From: Halovivax asiaticus JCM 14624
Lineage (GTDB): Archaea > Halobacteriota > Halobacteria > Halobacteriales > Natrialbaceae
NCBI RefSeq assembly: GCF_000337515.1
Contig: NZ_AOIQ01000011.1
Coordinates: 21,618-85,617 of the forward strand
DNA length: 64,000 bases
Direction: 5' to 3'
Part shown: one piece after another, positions 34,522-42,054 of the stretch
How the letters are laid out: the number at the start of each line of letters is the position of its first letter
Position numbering within the stretch: position 1 is the first letter of the stretch
Translations under genes and position numbers: made by a program
Notes under the pieces: model-generated
The model's database searches: none
What the model saw: only the letters and a program-made list of their open reading frames with translations
Told to the model about the DNA's origin: nothing

Positions 34522-35523
34522 TCAGTAGTCGTACTTCGTCTCGTAGCCACGCGGGGTGACCATCCGGTCGTCCCAGACGTACGTGTCCTCGGTGCCGACG
34601 ACGATCGTGGTGGTCATGTCCACGAGTTCGCTCTCGCCCAACTCCTCGAGTTCCGCGAGTTCGGTGATCATCACCTGCTCGTCCTCGCGACCGGCGCCGT
34701 GGACGATCCCGACGGGCGTCTCGGGCTCGCGGTGGGTGAGCAGGATCTCACAGGCCTTCTCGAAGTTCGCCCGGCGCTTGCGGCTCCAGGGGTTGTAGAT
34801 CGTGATCGCGAAGTTCTCGCTCGCGACCGCGTGCAGTCGCGACTCGATCTCGGGCATCGGCACGAGGTGGTCCGACAGCGAGATCGAGACCGTGTCGTTC
34901 ACGAGCGGTGCGCCGAGGCGGGCCGCACAGGATTGCGCCGCGGGGACCCCCGGCACCACGTCGAAGTCGACCATCGAGGCCGTCGCTCCCTTCGACTCGA
35001 GGATCTCCAATGCCAGTCCCGCCAGCGCGTAGACGTTCGGGTCGCCGCTGCCGACGATGGCGACGTCGTTGCCCGCGAGCGCGCGGTCGATCGACTCCTC
35101 GGTCCGGGAGACCTCGCCGCACATCGGCGTGTCGTAGATGTCGTCGGCCGCCTCGGTGATCTCGTCCGGGATAAGTTCGATGTAGGTCGTGTAGCCCACG
35201 ATGTGGTCGGCCTCGAACAGCGCCGTCTTCGCCCGGTCGGTCATCCCCTCGGGGTGGCCGGGCCCGAGACCGACCGCGACCAGTTGGCCGGGCTCGGCAT
35301 CGAAGTCCTCGATCGTCGCGCCGACCTCCTTCTCGGTGCTGCCCGAGTCGTTGGCGGTCGAGGCCCCGCATTTCGAGCCGCTCGATGACGAGGACGAACT
35401 CGAGGAGCCGCCGCACGTCGAGCCCGAGTCGGCGCTCTCGGTCTCGGGTTCGGTACTGGCGCTCGAGCCGCCGCATTTGGAAGTCGGTTCGGCGTCTGCG
35501 TCTGCGTTGGTATCCGTACTCAT
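34522..35523 (-). CDS. cbiH1: Precorrin-3B C17-methyltransferase CbiH, copy 1
   Basis: 333 residues from ATG 35523. The catalytic part (from ~residue 80) has VAVGLGPGHPEGMTDRAK, HIVGYTTYIELI, DVAIVGSGDPNVYALAGL, VVPGVPAAQSCAARLG, SISLSDHLVPMPEIESRL and NFAITIYNPWSRKRR, the CbiH/CobJ set. It methylates C17 and contracts the ring. An unusual ~75-residue N-terminal tail is made of Ser, Asp and Glu, with three Cys-Gly motifs (SKCGGSS, STCGGSS, SKCGAS) around a run of nine serines. The tail might bind metal or a cluster. Its neighbour at 35543 is a diverged second copy. Confidence 0.9.
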   Translation of the reverse strand: MSTDTNADADAEPTSKCGGSSASTEPETESADSGSTCGGSSSSSSSSSGSKCGASTANDSGSTEKEVGATIEDFDAEPGQLVAVGLGPGHPEGMTDRAKTALFEADHIVGYTTYIELIPDEITEAADDIYDTPMCGEVSRTEESIDRALAGNDVAIVGSGDPNVYALAGLALEILESKGATASMVDFDVVPGVPAAQSCAARLGAPLVNDTVSISLSDHLVPMPEIESRLHAVASENFAITIYNPWSRKRRANFEKACEILLTHREPETPVGIVHGAGREDEQVMITELAELEELGESELVDMTTTIVVGTEDTYVWDDRMVTPRGYETKYDY

Positions 35524-35542
35524 GGGTTCGTGTCTGTCAGTT

Positions 35543-36472
35543 TCAGAAGTCGTCGACGTCACGCCCGCCGCGCGGGGTGACGAGGTACGTTCGGTCGTCG
35601 TTGCGCCAGGTCTCGGTCTCGTGGGTGCCGATGATCAGCGAGGTACCCATCCCAGACACCTTGTCGTCGTGGTCGGCGGCCTCGCCGAGTGTCGTAATGA
35701 ACTGGCTCTCGCCGTTCCGGCCCGCATCGGCTCGGCCAGCGTCGTTGACGATCGCCACGCGGGCGTCGTCGGTTCGCTCCTCGCGGACGATATCGACCGC
35801 TTTCTCGTAGTTGCGCCAGCAGTTGTAGAGGACGATCACGAAGTCCGAGATCGCGGCCGCTCGGAGCTTCTCCTCGATCTCGTCCCAGCCGCGCCACTTG
35901 TCCGACAGCGAAACCGTACAGAAGTCGTTGCACAGCGGCGCGCCGACGTTGGCCGCGCCGCCCAGCGCCGCCGTCATGCCGGGGACGATCTCGATCGGCA
36001 CGTCCGTCGCGTCCTCCTCCTCGGCCATTTTGAAGACGAGGTCGGACTTGCCGTAGACGGAGGGGTCGCCGCCGGAGACGTGGGCCACGTCTTTCCCTTC
36101 TCGGACGTGATCGAACGCCGCCCGGGTGAGTTCGATCTGGCGGCCCATCGTCGAGCGGACGATCTCCTGCTCGAAGCCGTCCTCGCGGTCGCCTTCGGCT
36201 CGCGCTTCGGTGCTTTCCTCACGGACCGCGATGCCGTCCTCGTCCGTTTCTTCTTCCGGCAGTAGAGTGCCGTCGTCGCGCAGGAACTCCTGGTAGAGAC
36301 TCGAGGCGATGACGACCTCCGAGGACTCGATGACCTCCTTCGCTCGCTTGGTCATGTGGTCGGGCAGGCCGGGACCGATGCCGACAACGTAGAGAGTGCC
36401 GTGGTCGTCGGGGGTGCCGCCGGCGGCGTCCGCGGTCGCGTCCATCTCGGTGGCCTCGGCGTCCGAACTCAT
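35543..36472 (-). CDS. cbiH2: CbiH-family methyltransferase, copy 2
   Basis: 309 residues. It has the same fold and order of motifs as copy 1 (YVVGIGPGLPDHMTKRAK, VAHVSGGDPSVYGKS, IVPGMTAALGGAANVGAPLCNDFCTVSLSD, DFVIVLYNCWRNYEKAV), but with a ~45-residue acidic insertion after VVIASSLYQEFL and without the Cys-Gly tail. Two CbiH genes in tandem are usual in haloarchaea. One probably does the C17 methylation and the other may have another task. It overlaps cbiG by 4 nt and precedes cbiH1 by 19 nt. Confidence 0.85.
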   Translation of the reverse strand: MSSDAEATEMDATADAAGGTPDDHGTLYVVGIGPGLPDHMTKRAKEVIESSEVVIASSLYQEFLRDDGTLLPEEETDEDGIAVREESTEARAEGDREDGFEQEIVRSTMGRQIELTRAAFDHVREGKDVAHVSGGDPSVYGKSDLVFKMAEEEDATDVPIEIVPGMTAALGGAANVGAPLCNDFCTVSLSDKWRGWDEIEEKLRAAAISDFVIVLYNCWRNYEKAVDIVREERTDDARVAIVNDAGRADAGRNGESQFITTLGEAADHDDKVSGMGTSLIIGTHETETWRNDDRTYLVTPRGGRDVDDF

Positions 36473-37464
36473 CGACCGATCGCCACCGTGACCTCGTTTT
36501 CGTAGCTGAGCTTCTCGAGGACCAGTTCCTGCTCAGCCCCGCCCGCGATCGCGGAGGCCTCGGAAACGCCGGGCCAGCCGATCAACTCCTTCGATTTCGA
36601 GGGGGTCGGCCCCTCGTGGGCCAGCAGCGTCTCCTTGTCGAAGGTGACCACGCCGAGATCGAGTTCCTGGGCCGCCTCGAGCAAGCCCTCCTCGTCTTCC
36701 TTCCGGGTCGCGGTGGCGACGAACTCGACGTTCTCGAGGTCGTAGTCGGTTTGCTCGAGGGCTTCCTCCCACGCGGCGAGGAAGGCCTCCTTGTCCGCAC
36801 CCGAGACGCTGCCGGTGCCAAGTACGACGCCGTCGTCTTTGTTGCGCTTGAGGACGGTGACATCGTCGCCGACAAGGACGGCTTTGGGGCCGTCGAGTCG
36901 GGCGACGGGCCCGAGTTCGTCGTCCAGCACGGCGAGGTTAGTCTTGACCGTCGAGTCGCCGTTGACGACGTGGGTGTCCATCGCCTTCGCCTTGGACTCG
37001 ACACCCTGCTTCCCGGCGGCCTCGCTGGCGGTGGTCATCGCCGGGACGGCGCCCATCGTCGCCAGATCCTGGGCCACCTGATTGGCCCCGTGGTGGCCGC
37101 CCGTGATCGGGATGGCCCACGTCAGCTCCTCGTCGACGACGCAGATCGCGGGATCGTCCCACTTGTCGTCGAGCAGGTTCGCCGTCTTCCGCATCGCGAT
37201 CCCCGAGGCCATGAGGCCGATGAAGCAGTCGTACTCGCCCCAGTGCTCCTCGAAGACGTCGCCGTGGTACTCGATGATGTCGATCGCCTCGTAGCGATCG
37301 CCGATCTCGGCTTTGATCTCCTCGGCGGTGTCCATCTTCCGGCCGAAGGAGATGATCGCAATCTCCTCGGCGACTTCGCCGTCCGAGTCCGCCGTCGAAC
37401 AGTGTGCGCCGCCGGAGTCCGATCCCGAATCGTCGTTCGCGTTGTCAGCGTTGTCCGTACTCAT
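36469..37464 (-). CDS. cbiG: Cobalt-precorrin-5A hydrolase CbiG
   Basis: 331 residues. After an acidic, Asp/Ser/Gly-rich start (with GGAHCSTADS) come the CbiG N-terminal domain (IAIISFGRKMDTAEEI, YDCFIGLMASGIAMRKTANLLDDKWDDPAICVVDE, WAIPITGGHHGANQVAQ) and the C-terminal domain (GTGSVSGADKEAF, EFVATATRKEDEEGLLEAA, PSKSKELIGWPGVSEASAI). It opens the delta-lactone of cobalt-precorrin-5A and releases acetaldehyde, a step of the anaerobic route. It lies 3 nt after cbiF and overlaps cbiH2. Confidence 0.92.
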   Translation of the reverse strand: MSTDNADNANDDSGSDSGGAHCSTADSDGEVAEEIAIISFGRKMDTAEEIKAEIGDRYEAIDIIEYHGDVFEEHWGEYDCFIGLMASGIAMRKTANLLDDKWDDPAICVVDEELTWAIPITGGHHGANQVAQDLATMGAVPAMTTASEAAGKQGVESKAKAMDTHVVNGDSTVKTNLAVLDDELGPVARLDGPKAVLVGDDVTVLKRNKDDGVVLGTGSVSGADKEAFLAAWEEALEQTDYDLENVEFVATATRKEDEEGLLEAAQELDLGVVTFDKETLLAHEGPTPSKSKELIGWPGVSEASAIAGGAEQELVLEKLSYENEVTVAIGR

Positions 37465-37467
37465 GAG

Positions 37468-38388
37468 TCAGTCGTCTCCCGCTTGCGTTTCCGTTTCGTT
37501 CGTCTGTGTGTCCGCGTCGCTCGAGCCCGAGCCCCGATTCGCCCAGTCGCCGTAGAGGTAGGATCGTTCGTATCCCGCGCCGGTCACCGCGTCGCCGATG
37601 ACGACCAGTGCCGACGCTCGATACCCTGCTTCCTCCACCTTCTCCGCGATGTCGTCGATAGACCCCACGATCACATCCTCGTCCGGCCAGGAGGCGTGGT
37701 AGATCACCGCGACCGGCGTTTCGGGGTCGTGGTCGTCCTCGAGCAGACGGTCCATCGTGTCGCGGACCGCGTGGGTCCCGAGATAGATGCAGGTCGTCAC
37801 GTCGCCCATCTCCACGAAGTCGGAGATGTGGTCCTCCTCCGGGCTCAGGGTCTTGCCCTGCGGCCGGGTGAACGCGACGTGGTTCGAGACCTCGTTGAGT
37901 GTCAGCTGGGTCCGCAGCGTCGCACTGGCCGCGAAAGCCGACGTGACGCCCGGCACGAAGTAGGTCGGCACGCCCTCGTGTTCCAGCGCGTCCATCTGCT
38001 CCAGGGCGGCCCCGTAGACCGCGGGATCGCCGCTGTGTAGGCGGACGACCTCGTCACCGTCTTCGTAGGCGTCCCGCATCAGCGGAATAAGCTCCTCCAG
38101 GTCCTTTCCGACCGAATTCACGAGTTTCGCGTGGTCGCAATACTCGTCCAACAGCTCGCTGTTGACCAGCGAACCCGCGTGGACGACGAGGTCGGCCGTC
38201 TCGAGCAGTTCCTTCCCCGCAACGGTCAACAAGCGCGGGTTGCCGGGGCCGGCGCCGACGAAGGGAATCCCAACCTGTTCGTCGCCGGCGCTGTGCTCGA
38301 AGATCCGGTCGTCGAGTTCCTCGCCGCGGCGCCGGCCCTGCGAGTCGATCGCGGCCTGCGGGTCGTTCGGCGCGCTAGCGTCGCTCAT
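37468..38388 (-). CDS. cbiF: Cobalt-precorrin-4 C11-methyltransferase CbiF
   Basis: 306 residues. It has the tetrapyrrole methyltransferase fold with CbiF signatures: IPFVGAGPGNPRLLTVAGKELLETADLVVHAGSLVN, VVRLHSGDPAVYGAALEQMDAL, YFVPGVTSAFAASATLRTQLTLNEVSNHVAFTRPQG and MDRLLEDDHDPETPVAVIYHASWPDE. The C-terminus (GYERSYLYG) is followed by an acidic, Thr-rich tail. It methylates C11 of the ring. The start overlaps the cbiL stop by 4 nt. Confidence 0.93.
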   Translation of the reverse strand: MSDASAPNDPQAAIDSQGRRRGEELDDRIFEHSAGDEQVGIPFVGAGPGNPRLLTVAGKELLETADLVVHAGSLVNSELLDEYCDHAKLVNSVGKDLEELIPLMRDAYEDGDEVVRLHSGDPAVYGAALEQMDALEHEGVPTYFVPGVTSAFAASATLRTQLTLNEVSNHVAFTRPQGKTLSPEEDHISDFVEMGDVTTCIYLGTHAVRDTMDRLLEDDHDPETPVAVIYHASWPDEDVIVGSIDDIAEKVEEAGYRASALVVIGDAVTGAGYERSYLYGDWANRGSGSSDADTQTNETETQAGDD

Positions 38389-39272
38389 CGGTGTCCCCCA
38401 CAGTCGCCTCCCCCACGGCCGTCGGCGCGCTCGAGGGCAACCAGTTCGTCGCCCCCGTCCGCGATCGGTTCACCGCTCGTCGCCGATCCGTCGTCGCCCC
38501 CGCTCTCGGTCGAAGCGCCGTCCGACTCGCCGTCGGTCAGGAACGCCGCCGTCGCTTGCTCGACCTCGAAGCTCTCCTTCTCGGCGTAGGCGAGCGTGTA
38601 GTAGTCGCGCTCGGCGAGATCGGCGGGATCGTCGGTGACGATCGTCTCGCCGTGCTCCATGAAGAGTCGCCGCCCGAAGCGGACCTCGTAGCCCGCGTCG
38701 GTGAGTTTCTCGTGGGTCGTCGGGGCGTCGGTGACCTTGAACAGAATCAGTCGATCGGGTCCCGTCGGCGCCGCGCCGTCGGCGGCCTCCCGAAGCGCGA
38801 GTCCGGTCCCGGCCGCGATCTCGACGCCCAGCGCCGTCGCGAACGCGGTCATCGCGCTCACGCCCGGAACGACGTCGAGCGCGACGTCGGGGTGGAAGGC
38901 CTCGAGCGTCCGACGGAGGTGGCCGAACGTCGAGTAGACGTTCGGATCGCCCAGCGTGACGAAGGCGACGTCGGCCTCGCGAGCCCGTGCGGCGACGACC
39001 TCGGCGGCTTCCGTCCAGGCTGCCCGGAGTCGGTCGGGGTCGCGAGTCATCGGGAACTCGAGATCGCCGATCGTGGCCTCGTCGACGTACTCCGTCGCGA
39101 CCGACCGCGAGAGGCGACCGGGCGAGTAGACGGTCTCGACCGATTCGAGGACCGCACGCCCTCGGACGGTTACCAGGTCGGCGTCGCCGGGACCCAGGCC
39201 GACGCCGTAGACGGTCGGCGTGTCAGGGTCCGAACCCGTCGCCGGTTCCGAACCCGAGATGGCCGGCGTCAC
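38385..39272 (-). CDS. cbiL: Cobalt-factor II C20-methyltransferase CbiL
   Basis: 295 residues with VYGVGLGPGDADLVTVRGRAVLESVETVYSPGRLSRSVATEYVDE, VAFVTLGDPNVYSTFGHLRRTLEAF, DVVPGVSAMTAFATALGVEIAAGTG and LILFKVTDAPTTHEKL, the CbiL/CobI set. It makes cobalt-factor III by methylating C20 on the cobalt-containing ring, which fits CbiX acting first. A ~50-residue acidic tail rich in Gly, Ser, Glu and Asp and ending with GRGGGDCGGHR is added at the C-terminus. It overlaps cbiT and cbiF by 4 nt each. Confidence 0.92.
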   Translation of the reverse strand: MTPAISGSEPATGSDPDTPTVYGVGLGPGDADLVTVRGRAVLESVETVYSPGRLSRSVATEYVDEATIGDLEFPMTRDPDRLRAAWTEAAEVVAARAREADVAFVTLGDPNVYSTFGHLRRTLEAFHPDVALDVVPGVSAMTAFATALGVEIAAGTGLALREAADGAAPTGPDRLILFKVTDAPTTHEKLTDAGYEVRFGRRLFMEHGETIVTDDPADLAERDYYTLAYAEKESFEVEQATAAFLTDGESDGASTESGGDDGSATSGEPIADGGDELVALERADGRGGGDCGGHR

Positions 39273-39826
39273 GCCAGCCCCTCCGCGTCACGACGGCCGA
39301 CGACGATGTACACGGGATTGTTCGCGTCGAAGCTCGTCGCGCCGGCGAGTTCGTAGCCGTGGCTCACCTGCACCTGCAGGACGTCCTCGAGGAGGTCGCG
39401 TTCGCGGAAGGCTTCGACGACCTCGCCGGCGATCTCGAGCCTGGAGACGTTCATCACGACGCGGTCGACGCCGGTCTCGACGGCGTGGTCGAGCACGGCC
39501 TCGAAGTTGCGGCTCCCGCCGACGAACATCGCGTCCGCGTCGTCGGGGAGCCCCGCCGGCGCTTCGGCTTCGCGCAGTCGAACGTCGGCGTCGTACTCGT
39601 TCGCCGCGAGATTCTGCTCGGTCACCGTGAGGCGTTCTGGCTTGCGCTCGATCGCGGTCACGCGTTCGGCCCGACGAGCCAGTTCGATGGTGACCGCGCC
39701 GGTACACGAACCGACGTCGACGACGTGATCCGTGGGCCGGACCGCGAGTTGCTGAGCGGTCACGGCCCGTACCGCCGGTTTCGTCGGCCCGGCTCTCGCG
39801 TCGTGTGGGAGGGTAACCTGTTCCAT
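39269..39826 (-). CDS. cbiT: Cobalt-precorrin-6B C15-methyltransferase (decarboxylating) CbiT
   Basis: 185 residues from ATG 39826 (MEQVTLPHDARAGPTKPAVRA), which lies 27 nt after the TATA at 39849-39856. The Rossmann SAM core reads DHVVDVGSCTGAVTIELARRAERVTAIERKPERL, and DADAMFVGGSRNFEAVLDHAVETGVDRVVMNVSRLE completes it. It methylates C15 and decarboxylates the C12 acetate. In bacteria it is fused to CbiE as CobL; here it is separate and is the first gene of the eleven-gene operon. Confidence 0.92.
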   Translation of the reverse strand: MEQVTLPHDARAGPTKPAVRAVTAQQLAVRPTDHVVDVGSCTGAVTIELARRAERVTAIERKPERLTVTEQNLAANEYDADVRLREAEAPAGLPDDADAMFVGGSRNFEAVLDHAVETGVDRVVMNVSRLEIAGEVVEAFRERDLLEDVLQVQVSHGYELAGATSFDANNPVYIVVGRRDAEGLA

Positions 39827-39848
39827 CGTCCGGACTGTCTTCGCGATC

Positions 39849-39856
39849 CAATAAAA
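39849..39856 (-). promoter_or_regulatory. TATA element of the main cbi operon
   Basis: Minus strand TTTTATTG, centred ~27 nt before the cbiT ATG. No other strong promoter is visible down to the propeller gene at 30419, and gaps in between are at most 24 nt. One leaderless transcript of ~9.4 kb is implied. Confidence 0.65.
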
Positions 39857-40001
39857 CAATTGTGCTTGGACTATTGCATTCTAACTTTCAACCAGGGCGG
39901 TCGCGACGCCAGAGGCAGGGTGTGCGACACCGACGGGACGGCGATCGGCGGTTTGACGGGACCCGAAACTCCCACCGACGGGACACCGATCGGCGACATT
40001 C

Positions 40002-40901
40002 TCACGCGGGGTCGAACGGGACGAGTGCCGATTCGACCGCGTCTCGAATCGCGGCTACGTCGCCGACGATCGCCGTCGCGGGTGGCGCCACGTCGGATTC
40101 GTCGGCCCGATCGACGATCGTCGCCAGCGTCCCGCGGACGACGTGCTGGTCCACCCAGGTGGCCTTCTGGACGAGCGCGACGGGTTTCTCCGCGCTCACG
40201 CCGTGGGACCGCAACGCGGCCACGTTGCGCTCGAGCGTTCGTACGCCCATCAGCACGACGAGGGTCCCGCCACGGTCGACGTCGGCGGCAATGGCCTCCC
40301 AGTCGAGCGCGCTCGTCTCCTTGTCCGGCGTCTCGTGGCCGGTGATGACGGTGAATCGCGACGCGACGTCGCGGTGGGTCAGCGGGATGCCGGCGATGCC
40401 GGGCGCCCCGAGGACGCTCGACACGCCGGGGACAATCTGGAACGGCACGTCGTGCGCGGCGAGGTGCTGGGCCTCCTCGCCGCCGCGGCCGAAGACGAAC
40501 GGATCGCCGCCCTTCAGTCGGACGACGGCCTCGTCGTCTCTCGCCCGCGAGACGAGGCGATCGTTGATCGTCGACTGTGGCGTTTTCGCCGACGCGCGCT
40601 TGCCGACGTCGACGATCTCGGCAGCGTCGGGGAGCCGGTCGATCATCGCTTCCCGGACGAGTGCATCGTGGAAGATGACGTCGGCCGTCTCGATCGCCCA
40701 CCGGGCTCTGATCGTCAACAGGTCGGGATCGCCCGGTCCCGCCCCGATCAGGGAGACGGTGCCGGGCGTGGCGCGCCCGCGTGCCGGGATCGTCCGCTCG
40801 GCCGCGTAGTCGAATGGGGGACAGGTCGTCGCGTCGTCGCGATTCGATCCCCCGGCGTCGTCGGGTCGACGCGCCAGCCAGTCGGGTGGGTCCTCGAGCA
40901 T
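40002..40901 (-). CDS. cobA: Uroporphyrinogen-III C-methyltransferase CobA/SUMT
   Basis: 299 residues. After ~50 variable residues comes the SUMT pattern: VSLIGAGPGDPDLLTIRARWAIETADVIFHDALV, VRLKGGDPFVFGRGGEEAQHLAAHDVPFQIVPGVSSV, GIPLTHRDVASRFTVITGHE, LVVLMGVRTLERNVAALRSHG and ATIVGDVAAIR. It adds methyl groups at C2 and C7 to give precorrin-2, the branch point towards siroheme and cobalamin. The dehydrogenase (CysG-B/Met8) is not in the window. It begins 3 nt after cbtA and shares that promoter. Confidence 0.93.
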   Translation of the reverse strand: MLEDPPDWLARRPDDAGGSNRDDATTCPPFDYAAERTIPARGRATPGTVSLIGAGPGDPDLLTIRARWAIETADVIFHDALVREAMIDRLPDAAEIVDVGKRASAKTPQSTINDRLVSRARDDEAVVRLKGGDPFVFGRGGEEAQHLAAHDVPFQIVPGVSSVLGAPGIAGIPLTHRDVASRFTVITGHETPDKETSALDWEAIAADVDRGGTLVVLMGVRTLERNVAALRSHGVSAEKPVALVQKATWVDQHVVRGTLATIVDRADESDVAPPATAIVGDVAAIRDAVESALVPFDPA

Positions 40902-40904
40902 CGG

Positions 40905-41696
40905 TCAGGCGGTCGGGAGCGACGCAGCGTCGGTTTCGAGTCGATCGGTCCCCGCGTTCCCGGCGCGGCGGTGGAACCACGCGAAGCAGCCGGCGAGACA
41001 CGCCCAGAGTGCGGCCTGACTCAGGACGGTGGCCCCCTGCACGGCAGTGACGAGGTCCCCCGCGATCGCCGGTTGCGTGACGATCGACGGGGCGAGCGTC
41101 GCAGCGGCGATGACGACGACCGCGATCGGGAGCGACGCCAGCGCGATCGCACGATAGCGCCCGCCGGCTGCCAGTCGACGGTAGCCGGCGAGCGAGAGGC
41201 CCGAGGCGAGTGCGCCAGCGGCGACCAGTCCGGCGTAGGTCGCCAGCCTGGCGTCGATCCCGAGACTCGCCTCGGCGCCGGGAACCATCGGCGGCAAGAC
41301 GAGCCACGGCAGGAGGGATACCGAGAAGAACCCGGCCGCGGCGAGCGTCAGCGCCTTCCCGACGACATCGCCCGGCAGCGCCGGCTCGAACAGGTAGTAC
41401 GCGATGGCGAACGTACCGGCCAGCAGGATCGCCCACAGCACACCGCTCCCGGCGCTGACGATCGCGGCCGTCGTCTCCGAGACGGCTTCGGCGTGCTCGT
41501 GCCCGTGAGCGCCGCCCGCTTCGTGAGCGTGTCCGTGCCCGGCCTCGCCCCCGTGGGCGTGGTCGGAGTCGTGGCCGCCGCCGAGTCCGTGGACAGCGCC
41601 CAGCAACGGGGAGGCGACGAGGACGATGTACAGTCCGTACGCGACGCCGGCGACCAGCCCCGCCGCCACGCCGCGTTTCAGGTAGTCGGCGAGCAT
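40905..41696 (-). CDS. cbtA: Cobalt transporter subunit CbtA
   Basis: 263 residues with about six membrane helices (first: LKRGVAAGLVAGVAYGLYIVLVASPLLGAVHG). The loop after helix 1 has ten histidines in ~35 residues (HDSDHAHGG, HGHAHEAGG, HGHEHAE), a clear metal-gathering loop. WAILLAGTFAIAYYLFEPALPG and FSVSLLPWLVLPPMVPGAE are CbtA family motifs. In bacteria CbtA genes are often under B12-riboswitch control and taken as cobalt importers. It is coupled to cbtB by a one-base overlap and to cobA by a 3-nt gap. Confidence 0.9.
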   Translation of the reverse strand: MLADYLKRGVAAGLVAGVAYGLYIVLVASPLLGAVHGLGGGHDSDHAHGGEAGHGHAHEAGGAHGHEHAEAVSETTAAIVSAGSGVLWAILLAGTFAIAYYLFEPALPGDVVGKALTLAAAGFFSVSLLPWLVLPPMVPGAEASLGIDARLATYAGLVAAGALASGLSLAGYRRLAAGGRYRAIALASLPIAVVVIAAATLAPSIVTQPAIAGDLVTAVQGATVLSQAALWACLAGCFAWFHRRAGNAGTDRLETDAASLPTA

Positions 41697-41887
41697 CAGT
41701 GGCAGGTGATCCCGGCTGCGTGCCGGAAGTCGTGGAGGGAGTCGTGCACGAGCGGTTCCTGGACGAACACCAGCGCGAACGCGATGGCGGCCCCGAACGC
41801 GAGCAGGGCGGCCAGTTGTCCCGGTGTCATCGTCTCTTGGGCGATCCGAACGCGGTTTCGGACGGTGTCCGATTCGGCGACAGTCAT
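41696..41887 (-). CDS. cbtB: Cobalt transporter subunit CbtB
   Basis: 63 residues from ATG 41887. A single membrane helix (LAALLAFGAAIAFALVFVQEPLVHDSLHD) is followed by the typical short His-containing end FRHAAGITCH. CbtB is a one-helix partner of CbtA. The gene is first in cbtB-cbtA-cobA; upstream, on the minus strand, an AT-rich ACTTAGC at ~41911-41917 lies at TATA distance and resembles the cobN box. Confidence 0.9.
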   Translation of the reverse strand: MTVAESDTVRNRVRIAQETMTPGQLAALLAFGAAIAFALVFVQEPLVHDSLHDFRHAAGITCH

Positions 41888-42054
41888 GAAATCTGATTTG
41901 GTATACTGAAAGCTAAGTTGTAAAGGTTGCGGTGGGAGCCTCTGGCTACCACGCCGGCACCCCGACGACCCACTGGAACAGAACGACGCAATCGTCGAAC
42001 AGACCGGAGACGGCAAAAAATATATCCTGGACGGACGAACGCCCAGAAGACGCG

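Noticed and set aside
36616..38040. A plus-strand open frame of ~470 codons opposite cbiG and cbiF
   Set aside because: Antisense shadow of two clearly assigned genes.
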